From the IMG/VR virus record IMGVR_UViG_3300021185_002091, positions 1-28,746 of that record: a stretch of 28,746 nt of DNA. The stretch is one strand, 5' to 3'. The notes under the pieces were generated by a model. The model saw only the letters and a list, made by a program, of their open reading frames with translations. It was not told where the DNA came from and did no database searches. How positions within the stretch are numbered: position 1 is the stretch's first letter; every line of letters starts with the position of its first letter. Both the position numbers and the translations under genes were made by a program. Origin of the DNA: a virus. Positions 16,292 to 21,788 of this stretch are shown piece by piece.

Positions 16292-17416
16292 ATGAAAGAC
16301 ATGAAAATCTCAACACAAAATATTTTAAAAGAACTGGCTACAAATTATCCAGATCAAACTGCGTTCAGAAAGAACGTGATTGAATCCACGGCAAAGTCCA
16401 TGGGTTACACAGGAAAAGACTTTTATCCTATGCTTACAGCAGAAACAAGAGTCAAAATAGGCACTTACGATTTAAGCGCTTTACTACAAACTGTAGAGGT
16501 TGACAATAAGGTGATAGACATTTCGTCTGCAGCAAAAATGCAATCGATCGTTAACGAAGAAAAATCATTCGCAAAAGCGGATCCAACGTTTGTTCCATGG
16601 GGAGCATTTCACGATGTTGTAAAAATGATTAAGTCGCAGATGTTCTATCCTGTATACGTTTCTGGTTTATCTGGAAATGGTAAAACTTTTATGGTAGAGC
16701 AAGCTTGTTCAAAACTAAACAGAGAATTTATAAGGGTTCAAATTAACCCTGAAACTGACGAGGATGATTTACTTGGTGGATTTAGACTTATTAACGGAGA
16801 GACTGTATTCTCTAAAGGACCAGTTCTTAAAGCGATGGAGAACGGCGCGATCCTTCTTCTCGACGAAATCGATAGAGCTACAAATAAAATTATGTGTCTT
16901 CAAGGTATTCTTGAAGGTAAACCTGTTCTCGTTAAGAAAACGGGTGAAACAATTACTCCTGCGCCTGGCTTCAATGTTATAGCAACTGCGAATACTAAAG
17001 GTAAAGGATCAGAAGATGGTAGGTTTACTGCTGCTTCAATCATTGACGAAGCTTTCTTAGAAAGGTTTACTGTTGCAATTGATCAGAAGTTTCCATCACC
17101 ATCTATCGAAACTAAAATACTTAACAATCATATGACTAAGTTCGGTACAGAAGATACTGACTTTGTTGAAAAGCTAGTTACATGGGCAGACATCATTAGA
17201 AAAACATTTTATGATGACGGAGTAGATGAAGTTATTTCAACTAGAAGGCTTTGTCACATCGCACAAACTTTCTCTATCTTTAAGAATAGAGCTAAGGCGA
17301 TTGACTTATGTATCGCTAGGTTTGATGATGACACTAAGTCAGCTTTCTTAGATCTTTACACAAAGGTCGATGATGGCGTATTAAACATTGAAGAGGAAAT
17401 TAATGAAACAGCCTAA
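16292..17416 (+). CDS. cobS: MoxR/CobS-like AAA+ ATPase
   Basis: A 374-aa AAA+ ATPase with Walker A GLSGNGKT (125-132), Walker B ILLLDEID (187-194) and a sensor-1 region VIATANTKG (about 229-237), the layout of MoxR/CobS proteins. Cyanophages commonly carry this gene under the name cobS. I start at the ATG at 16292, served by AAGGA, rather than the upstream in-frame TTG at 16274, which lacks a ribosome site. Its neighbour encodes the VWA partner that such ATPases act with. In the absence of other cobalamin genes, remodelling of a protein complex is as likely as chelatase work. Confidence 0.88.
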   Translation: MKDMKISTQNILKELATNYPDQTAFRKNVIESTAKSMGYTGKDFYPMLTAETRVKIGTYDLSALLQTVEVDNKVIDISSAAKMQSIVNEEKSFAKADPTFVPWGAFHDVVKMIKSQMFYPVYVSGLSGNGKTFMVEQACSKLNREFIRVQINPETDEDDLLGGFRLINGETVFSKGPVLKAMENGAILLLDEIDRATNKIMCLQGILEGKPVLVKKTGETITPAPGFNVIATANTKGKGSEDGRFTAASIIDEAFLERFTVAIDQKFPSPSIETKILNNHMTKFGTEDTDFVEKLVTWADIIRKTFYDDGVDEVISTRRLCHIAQTFSIFKNRAKAIDLCIARFDDDTKSAFLDLYTKVDDGVLNIEEEINETA

Positions 17417-17687
17417 TTACAAATTTAACGAAGGAGCTCTTATTAAAGAGTTCCAATCGTATATTGATTCTACATACGGACAGCATTATGGCCAAGGGGG
17501 ATTGCAATCTTCCGAAGTCATAATTGATCGTGGCCATGGCCTTGGATTTTTCCTCGGTAATGTCGACAAATATAATGCTAGGTATGGTAAGAAAGGAACT
17601 TCAGAAGATCATAGAAAAGATCTTATGAAGGTACTACATTATGGATTACTTGCGCTTTATGAGCACGATAGGTCTAACTCAAAATAA
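17403..17687 (+). CDS. DUF3310-like small protein
   Basis: A 94-aa product from the ATG at 17403, which has AGAGGA just upstream; an in-frame TTG at 17388 is less likely. The core GHGLGFFLGNVDKYNARYGKK (about 44-64) followed by DLMKVLHYGLLALY resembles the DUF3310 pattern (GLxxFxLGNVxKY ... EDLxKAxxYL), a family in many phages sometimes named nucleotide kinase-like without firm proof. It overlaps the CobS-like gene by 14 nt and is in the same transcript. Function is not assigned. Confidence 0.65.
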   Translation: MKQPNYKFNEGALIKEFQSYIDSTYGQHYGQGGLQSSEVIIDRGHGLGFFLGNVDKYNARYGKKGTSEDHRKDLMKVLHYGLLALYEHDRSNSK

Positions 17688-17691
17688 AAGG

Positions 17692-17720
17692 TGTACAAAC
17701 ACGTGAAACTGTGTTATAAT
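17692..17720 (+). promoter_or_regulatory. Early-type promoter for sliding clamp
   Basis: TGTACA (17692-17697), 17-bp spacer, TATAAT (17715-17720) with TGT extended -10, in the 61-nt gap before gp45. Confidence 0.87.
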
Positions 17721-17748
17721 ACTGGTAACAAATTAAAAAAGGTAAATT

Positions 17749-18414
17749 ATGAAAATATCAAGTGAAACTATTAACATCCTGAAAAACTTTTCGGGAATAA
17801 ATGCGAATTTAGTCTTTAAGCCTGGAAAGGAACTTAAGACTATTTCCGAAGCAAAAACCATTATGGCCAATGCATCAATCCTAGAGGACTTTCCTCAAAC
17901 GTTTGGCGTGTATGATCTTAATGAATTTTTGTCTCTGTACAATCTTATGGATGAACCTGACTTAGAATTTAGCGATAAGTTCTTAACAATGTCTGATGGT
18001 TCTCAAAGGATTAAGTACTACTATTCTGAGATTGAGATTCTTACACAACCTAGTAAAGATATCAATATGCCAGAGTGCGAAGTTATCCTAGATCTTTCGG
18101 CCACAAACCTAGATAAGATTAGGAAAGCTGCTGCAGTTCTTGGACATTCAGAATTAGCTTTCAGTAGTCGAGGTGGCGGGGTCATTGCTTCTGTATTCAA
18201 TGAGAAAGATTCTACTGCGAATACATTTGACATTGATCTAGGCACATCATCTACTGAAACCTTTAATTACGTATTTAGTATTTCAAATCTGAAAATGCTA
18301 CAAGGTGATTATAAGGTATCGATTTCATCTAGGCTAATCTCCAACTGGAGAAATGCGGATAATCCTTTGGATTATTTTATCGCTTTAGAGAAATCATCAA
18401 GTTTCGGTGTATAA
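17749..18414 (+). CDS. gp45: DNA polymerase sliding clamp gp45
   Basis: Trimeric clamp that tethers gp43 to DNA and, in T4, also activates late transcription through gp55. The 221-aa product agrees with T4 gp45 (about 228). The N-terminus MKISSETINILKNFSGINANLVFKPG is the familiar clamp start (sxxTxxILKNFxxIN), and the alternating beta-strand/helix pattern with DYFIALE near the end fits the PCNA-like fold. The gene is directly followed by a late promoter for the next gene, whereas the clamp loader genes follow further on. Confidence 0.93.
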   Translation: MKISSETINILKNFSGINANLVFKPGKELKTISEAKTIMANASILEDFPQTFGVYDLNEFLSLYNLMDEPDLEFSDKFLTMSDGSQRIKYYYSEIEILTQPSKDINMPECEVILDLSATNLDKIRKAAAVLGHSELAFSSRGGGVIASVFNEKDSTANTFDIDLGTSSTETFNYVFSISNLKMLQGDYKVSISSRLISNWRNADNPLDYFIALEKSSSFGV

Positions 18415-18417
18415 ATA
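18410..18417 (+). promoter_or_regulatory. Late promoter, TATAAATA, before 92-aa gene
   Basis: Exact TATAAATA overlapping the gp45 stop codon. Predicted start near 18423 gives a long leader (about 98 nt) with two hairpins. Confidence 0.85.
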
Positions 18418-18436
18418 ACTATGCACAGAAAAAATT

Positions 18437-18452
18437 CTCATAATATTATGAG
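18437..18452 (+). repeat. 16-nt perfect palindrome in late leader
   Basis: CTCATAATATTATGAG is its own reverse complement. As RNA it could fold as a short stem-loop; as DNA it could be a dimeric protein site. It lies between the late promoter and the shared leader hairpin. Confidence 0.5.
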
Positions 18453-18460
18453 GATAATAC

Positions 18461-18489
18461 GAGAAGATGCCGAATTGGTCGGGTCTCTC
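18461..18489 (+). promoter_or_regulatory. Shared leader RNA hairpin, copy 1
   Basis: The 19-mer GATGCCGAATTGGTCGGGT (18466-18484) is identical to one at 20957-20975. Inner stem: CCGA pairs with TCGG around ATTGG. Outer stem: GAGA(A)GA (18461-18467) pairs with TCTCTC (18484-18489) with one bulged A. The outer stem sequence differs from copy 2 yet still pairs, which suggests selection on RNA structure. Similarity to copy 2 continues to the ribosome site GGAGAAACAAA. Confidence 0.7.
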
Positions 18490-18520
18490 ATAATTAGTCT
18501 ACTTTGCAAAGGAGAAACAA

Positions 18521-18799
18521 ATGACTGAACTACAAGATAAAGTCCTTCCATCAGAAGGCGAAGAGCAACAAGCTCCACAACTGTCTCTACAAGACATCGC
18601 AACTTTCGTACAGATTATCGATATCTGTTCTAAAAGAGGCGGTTTTGAAGGACAGGAAATGGAAGCTGTTGGTGGTCTAAGAAACAAGACTGTAGCATTT
18701 CTAAATGCTGCATCTGAAGCTCAAGGACAAGATGCTCCACAGGGTATGGTACCAGAAGGTGCCGATCTACCTGAAACAGTTGAAGCTGAAGAAGCTTAA
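18521..18799 (+). CDS. Conserved hypothetical late protein (92 aa)
   Basis: A 92-aa acidic protein. The middle segment LQDIATFVQIIDICSKRGGFEGQEMEAVGGLRNKTVAFLNA (about 23-63) looks like a compact helical domain and resembles small proteins I recall from cyanophages, none with a known role. The C-terminus is disordered-looking and Glu/Pro-rich. It has its own late promoter, the shared leader hairpin and a G/C-rich terminator, so it is an independent late unit placed inside the early replication cluster. A virion-associated or assembly role is an inference from timing only. Confidence 0.75.
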   Translation: MTELQDKVLPSEGEEQQAPQLSLQDIATFVQIIDICSKRGGFEGQEMEAVGGLRNKTVAFLNAASEAQGQDAPQGMVPEGADLPETVEAEEA

Positions 18800-18816
18800 A
18801 TTGTATTAGCTTAATT

Positions 18817-18839
18817 CGGGGGTAGCTCCCCCGTATTTT
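18817..18839 (+). terminator. Hairpin terminator after 92-aa gene
   Basis: CGGGGG (18817-18822) pairs with CCCCCG (18828-18833) around TAGCT, followed by TATTTTA. The T-run is short, so termination may be partial; the downstream clamp-loader genes show no promoter of their own and may need readthrough from 17692. Confidence 0.75.
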
Positions 18840-18865
18840 ATTAATTTTATTATGAAGGATATATT

Positions 18866-19123
18866 ATGGATCGCAATGAAACATCACGCTTAATTGAAGC
18901 ACTCAAAAAGGGAACTGTTACAGTAACCTTTCAAAAGGTTGACTCAGACGAAATTAGAGTTATGCCTTGTTCTCTCAACCCAATTGTTCTAGAAGCTAAT
19001 GGCGTTAAAACCGTTATCGAAAACGTAGATCCAAGCACTGATCATATCGCTGCTTGGTCTTTGGATAAAGACGCATGGCGTTCTTTTAGACTAGATACAG
19101 TTCTTGGTTGGGAGGTACTATAA
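18866..19123 (+). CDS. WYL_2 / SH3-barrel fold protein
   Basis: An 85-aa protein with the pattern TVTVTFQKVDSDEIRVMPCSL (about 17-37) and the C-terminal AAWSLDKDAWRSFRLDTVLGWEV (about 62-84), which fits the WYL_2 (DUF2693) family of small Sm-like SH3 beta-barrels seen in T4-like phages. The role is unknown; nucleic-acid binding is suspected from the fold. The ribosome site is GAAGGA. Its stop codon directly abuts the gp44 start, so it is cotranscribed with the clamp loader. Confidence 0.75.
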   Translation: MDRNETSRLIEALKKGTVTVTFQKVDSDEIRVMPCSLNPIVLEANGVKTVIENVDPSTDHIAAWSLDKDAWRSFRLDTVLGWEVL

Positions 19124-20059
19124 ATGTCAGAATTTCTTTGGGTTGAAAAATATCGACCACAGAAAATTCAAGATTGTATTTTGCCGGAATCAATCAAGAA
19201 AACTTTTGAAGATATTGTTAGAGGAGGTGACCTACACAATATGCTTCTTACCGGGACAGCCGGCTTAGGTAAAACAACAGTCGCGAAAGCTCTGTGTAAT
19301 GAACTTGACTTAGATTTTCTTTTGATCAATGGATCCGAAGAGTCTGGCATTGACACGCTTCGAAATAAGATTAAACAATTTGCATCTACCGTTTCGTTAC
19401 AAGGAGGCTACAAAGTAGTTATTCTTGACGAAGCAGATTATCTTAATGCTCAATCAACACAACCCGCATTGCGTGGTTTCATTGAGGAGTTCTCGAATAA
19501 TTGTCGGTTTATATTGACATGTAATTTCAAGAATCGAATCATTGAACCATTGCATTCTCGTTGTACTACAATTGAGTTTAACGTTTCTAAAAAAGATTCA
19601 GCTCCACTTTGCGGGCAGTTTTTACATCGATGTGAGGTTATTCTAAACCAAGAAAACATTGATTACGATCGCAAGGTTGTAGCTGAGCTTATTATGAAAC
19701 ATATGCCTGATTGGCGCAAGGTTCTTAATGAACTGCAGCGTTACAGTAGTAGCGGTACTATTGACACAGGCATCTTAGTATCTTTATCGGAAGTATCTCT
19801 CAATGATCTTATGATTCATTTGAAAGAGAAGAACTTTAAAGGTATGCGTCAGTGGGTAAGTAACAATATTGATTCCGAACCTGCAGCAATTTATCGTAAG
19901 ATTTACGATAATATGAATGACTATATTGATCCTCAGAGTATACCTCAATTGGTACTTATTCTTGCGGACTATCAATATAAGAATTCCTTTGTTGCGGATC
20001 ACGAACTTAATACGGTTGCTTGTCTTACTGAGGTAATGGCAGGGGTTTCATTCCGATGA
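19124..20059 (+). CDS. gp44: Clamp loader large subunit gp44
   Basis: AAA+ ATPase that, with gp62, opens and loads the gp45 clamp. The 311-aa product (T4 about 319) has the N-terminal FLWVEKYRPQKIQDCILP typical of loader subunits, Walker A GTAGLGKT (44-51), the Walker B box ending DEAD (102-105), and the SRC motif (145-147) that supplies the arginine finger. The C-terminal part is helical, as in the loader collar. It overlaps gp62 by ATGA, the standard T4 coupling. Confidence 0.95.
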   Translation: MSEFLWVEKYRPQKIQDCILPESIKKTFEDIVRGGDLHNMLLTGTAGLGKTTVAKALCNELDLDFLLINGSEESGIDTLRNKIKQFASTVSLQGGYKVVILDEADYLNAQSTQPALRGFIEEFSNNCRFILTCNFKNRIIEPLHSRCTTIEFNVSKKDSAPLCGQFLHRCEVILNQENIDYDRKVVAELIMKHMPDWRKVLNELQRYSSSGTIDTGILVSLSEVSLNDLMIHLKEKNFKGMRQWVSNNIDSEPAAIYRKIYDNMNDYIDPQSIPQLVLILADYQYKNSFVADHELNTVACLTEVMAGVSFR

Positions 20060-20436
20060 GCCCCTTCGATTATCTAAACGCAATCAACACAACTAAAAAG
20101 GATATAATGGTTGATGATGTAGCTGAAAAAGCATACACGTCATTTATGGTTAATCGTGGCCTATCGTATTTTCCTGACACAATTCTGTTCGCAAATGAAA
20201 TGAATGTGCATCACCATATAGATCATCGTCTTCAATTTGATTTTTTTATAAATATAATTAAGAAGAAGAAAAGATTCTCTAAATGGGCAAAGCCTATCAA
20301 CATAGAGAACTTGGAACTTATAAAAGAATATTATGGATATAGTAATGAAAAAGCTAAATCTGTATTGTCATTGTTAAATGACGAACAAATTAACGAATTG
20401 AAATTAAGGATGTATAAAGGTGGAAAACGAAAATAA
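20056..20436 (+). CDS. gp62: Clamp loader small subunit gp62
   Basis: The 126-aa product is encoded between gp44 and regA with overlaps on both sides, the invariant position of gene 62. It is shorter than T4 gp62 (about 187 aa). The N-terminus SPFDYLNAINTTKKDIM and the segment YTSFMVNRGLSYFPDTILFANEMN (about 27-50) are the parts I associate with gp62 of marine relatives. It contributes the fifth subunit of the loader. A TATAAATA inside this gene (20247) lies in the codons for FINI and is probably chance. Confidence 0.88.
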   Translation: MSPFDYLNAINTTKKDIMVDDVAEKAYTSFMVNRGLSYFPDTILFANEMNVHHHIDHRLQFDFFINIIKKKKRFSKWAKPINIENLELIKEYYGYSNEKAKSVLSLLNDEQINELKLRMYKGGKRK

Positions 20437-20854
20437 TATTGAAGTCCAGTGGACTCCAGCTTCTATGTTGGAGATTACTCTCAACGAACCAGATGACTTT
20501 CTCAAAATTAGAGAAACATTAACCCGAATTGGAGTAGCGTCTAGAAAAGATCAAAAGCTATACCAATCATGTCATATATTGCACAAACAAGGAAGATACT
20601 TTATTGTGCACTTTAAAGAGTTATTCTTATTAGATGGGAAACCTTCTAATCTAATGTTGAACGATATCCAGCGTAGGAATACAATTGCTACATTGCTGGC
20701 AGATTGGGGACTCGTAACTTTTGTTACTGCCGATCAAGCTAAAGATATTGCACCGTTAAGACAGATTAAAGTAATTCCATTTAAGGAAAAAACAGAATGG
20801 CAACTATGTCCTAAATACAATATAGGAAATAGTAATAATGGAGAAAAAAATTAA
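20420..20854 (+). CDS. regA: Translational repressor RegA
   Basis: RNA-binding protein that represses early phage mRNAs, including its own in T4. The core LEITLNEPDDFLKIRETL followed by TRIGVAS.KDQKLYQSCHIL and GRYFIVHFKELF matches RegA throughout, and the end PKYNIGNS matches the T4 tail. From a GTG at 20420 (AAGGA 10 nt upstream) the protein is 144 aa; T4 RegA is 122 aa and begins near MIEITL, which corresponds to an internal ATG at 20465 here (129 aa). I list the longer form because it has the better ribosome site, but the shorter start is possible. Confidence 0.92.
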   Translation: MENENNIEVQWTPASMLEITLNEPDDFLKIRETLTRIGVASRKDQKLYQSCHILHKQGRYFIVHFKELFLLDGKPSNLMLNDIQRRNTIATLLADWGLVTFVTADQAKDIAPLRQIKVIPFKEKTEWQLCPKYNIGNSNNGEKN

Positions 20855-20930
20855 AGAAGCATGGAAGACTTTTCATAAGTTTATGAAGTCTGGCAGACTA
20901 AATAAAGTTTGCAAGAAATGCTTAAACTAA
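20838..20930 (+). CDS. 30-aa basic CxxC mini-protein
   Basis: A short frame overlapping the regA 3' end, preceded by AGGAAA 8 nt before the ATG. The peptide is very basic (MEKKIKEAWKTFHKFM at the start) and ends RLNKVCKKCLN, with one CxxC pair. It ends 12 nt before the hsp20 late promoter. It is too short to place in a family; a zinc knuckle or a translation-coupled leader are both conceivable. Lysine richness and the good ribosome site favour a real gene. Confidence 0.45.
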   Translation: MEKKIKEAWKTFHKFMKSGRLNKVCKKCLN

Positions 20931-20942
20931 CAACGAGAGTTG

Positions 20943-20950
20943 TATAAATA
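20943..20950 (+). promoter_or_regulatory. Late promoter, TATAAATA, before hsp20
   Basis: Exact TATAAATA; predicted start near 20956, inside the outer stem of the shared leader hairpin. Confidence 0.85.
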
Positions 20951-20951
20951 A

Positions 20952-20981
20952 ATGTGGATGCCGAATTGGTCGGGTCCACAT
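20952..20981 (+). promoter_or_regulatory. Shared leader RNA hairpin, copy 2
   Basis: ATGTGGA (20952-20958) pairs perfectly with TCCACAT (20975-20981). The internal TGCCGAATTGGTCGGG is identical to copy 1 at 18468-18483 and contains CCGA/TCGG with an ATTGG loop. If transcription starts at 20956, only GGA/TCC of the outer stem remains in the RNA. The downstream sequence to GGAGAAACAAA also resembles copy 1. Confidence 0.7.
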
Positions 20982-21011
20982 ATTAATCTTGCTTTAAATA
21001 GGAGAAACAAA

Positions 21012-21467
21012 ATGGTAAGAAATACTATGAACGTACCGCGTTCACTATTCATTGGATTTGATCCAATATTAAATGAACTTGAAAGAATCCACCAAGCTGG
21101 AAGATCTCAGGACAACTATCCACCCCATAACGTCGTAAAGATCGATAATGATAACTTCAATATCGAACTCGCTGTTGCAGGATTTTCGGAAGAAGATATT
21201 GCAGTTGAAGTTAAGGATGGTATTCTTTTAATTAAGGGTCAACATGTTGATGACGATGAACGTGAATATGCGCACAAAGGGATTTCATCCCGCAAATTTG
21301 AGAAGTCCTTCCGACTCTCTGAATTTGTCGTAATAGACGGGGCCAATCTTGTGAACGGAATACTTGTGGTGAATGCCAGGGTTGAAGTTCCAGAAGAAAG
21401 GCGTCCTAGGAAGATCGAAATCGGGTCTGCTGGGGCATCAAAGAAGAAGGAATTTATTCAAGAATAG
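21012..21467 (+). CDS. hsp20: Small heat-shock protein (Hsp20/IbpA family)
   Basis: ATP-independent chaperone with an alpha-crystallin domain. The 151-aa product starts MVRNTMNVPRSLFIGFDP, like IbpA-type proteins. The crystallin domain runs from about 37 to 130 (PPHNVVKIDNDNFNIELAVAG, then EVKDGILLIKGQH and SRKFEKSFRLSEFV), with the C-terminal IEIGS. The frame is open upstream to 20952, through the leader hairpin, but AGGAGAAACAAA marks 21012 as the real start. Hsp20 genes next to gene 43 are usual in cyanophages. The late promoter points to a role in virion assembly or late protein folding. Confidence 0.93.
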   Translation: MVRNTMNVPRSLFIGFDPILNELERIHQAGRSQDNYPPHNVVKIDNDNFNIELAVAGFSEEDIAVEVKDGILLIKGQHVDDDEREYAHKGISSRKFEKSFRLSEFVVIDGANLVNGILVVNARVEVPEERRPRKIEIGSAGASKKKEFIQE

Positions 21468-21469
21468 AT

Positions 21470-21520
21470 TCCGGTGAGCAGCGAAAACTCAGTGGATTGT
21501 AATAATCAATTTACTGGAGT
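21470..21520 (+). promoter_or_regulatory. Two mutually exclusive hairpins over a ribosome site
   Basis: Hairpin A: TCCGGTGAG (21470-21478) with CTCAGTGGA (21488-21496), one mismatch. Hairpin B: 21487-21499 with 21507-21520, about 13 pairs with one bulge and a TAATAAT loop. They share 21488-21496 and cannot coexist. Hairpin B buries the GGAG (21516-21519) of the 39-aa gene. This could be a translational switch, or hairpin A may just be the hsp20 transcript end. Confidence 0.45.
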
Positions 21521-21526
21521 CAAATC

Positions 21527-21646
21527 ATGGGTTACATACGTAAACACAAAGATGGCATTAGGACTGGATTCGAGCTGATATTTTTAATGTGTGGAATTTT
21601 AGCAATTTCACCCGTTATAATTTATTTGCAGCTGAATTCATTCTAA
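21527..21646 (+). CDS. 39-aa single-span membrane protein
   Basis: Small frame with GGAG 7 nt before the ATG. The peptide has a basic N-terminus (MGYIRKHKDGIRTG) and one hydrophobic stretch, residues ~16-36 (ELIFLMCGILAISPVIIYLQL), ending NSF. This predicts one transmembrane helix with the basic end in the cytoplasm. It sits between hsp20 and a terminator, likely in the late hsp20 transcript. No family is recognised; small late membrane proteins in phages can be holin-like, spanin-like or exclusion factors, but nothing here decides that. Confidence 0.6.
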   Translation: MGYIRKHKDGIRTGFELIFLMCGILAISPVIIYLQLNSF

Positions 21647-21658
21647 AGGAATCGGAGC

Positions 21659-21682
21659 GGGAGAGATCACTCTCTCCCAATT
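21659..21682 (+). terminator. Hairpin terminator before gp43
   Basis: GGGAGAGA (21659-21666) and TCTCTCCC (21671-21678) form a perfect 8-bp stem with a TCAC loop, followed by AATTTT. The T-run is short but the stem is strong. It separates the late hsp20 unit from the gp43 promoter. Confidence 0.8.
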
Positions 21683-21729
21683 TTCCTACATAAAAGTGCA
21701 ACATTTTTACATTTTTTCGTACATAAAAG

Positions 21730-21758
21730 TGTACAACATGTTTAAAATATGATATAAT
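21730..21758 (+). promoter_or_regulatory. Early-type promoter for DNA polymerase
   Basis: TGTACA (21730-21735), 17-bp spacer, TATAAT (21753-21758) with TGA extended -10. A second TGTACA sits at 21760-21765 and is followed after 17 bp by TATACT (21783-21788), directly before the gp43 ATG. Confidence 0.85.
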
Positions 21759-21788
21759 ATGTACATATAAAATTGATATGGTTATACT

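Noticed and set aside
20247-20254. TATAAATA inside gp62
   Set aside because: It falls in ordinary AT-rich codons of gp62 (FINI) and is not close to a gene start; regA starts about 165 nt later. Probably chance.
20952-21011. N-terminal extension of Hsp20 (start at 20952)
   Set aside because: This stretch is the leader hairpin; AGGAGAAACAAA points to the ATG at 21012, and homologs begin near there.
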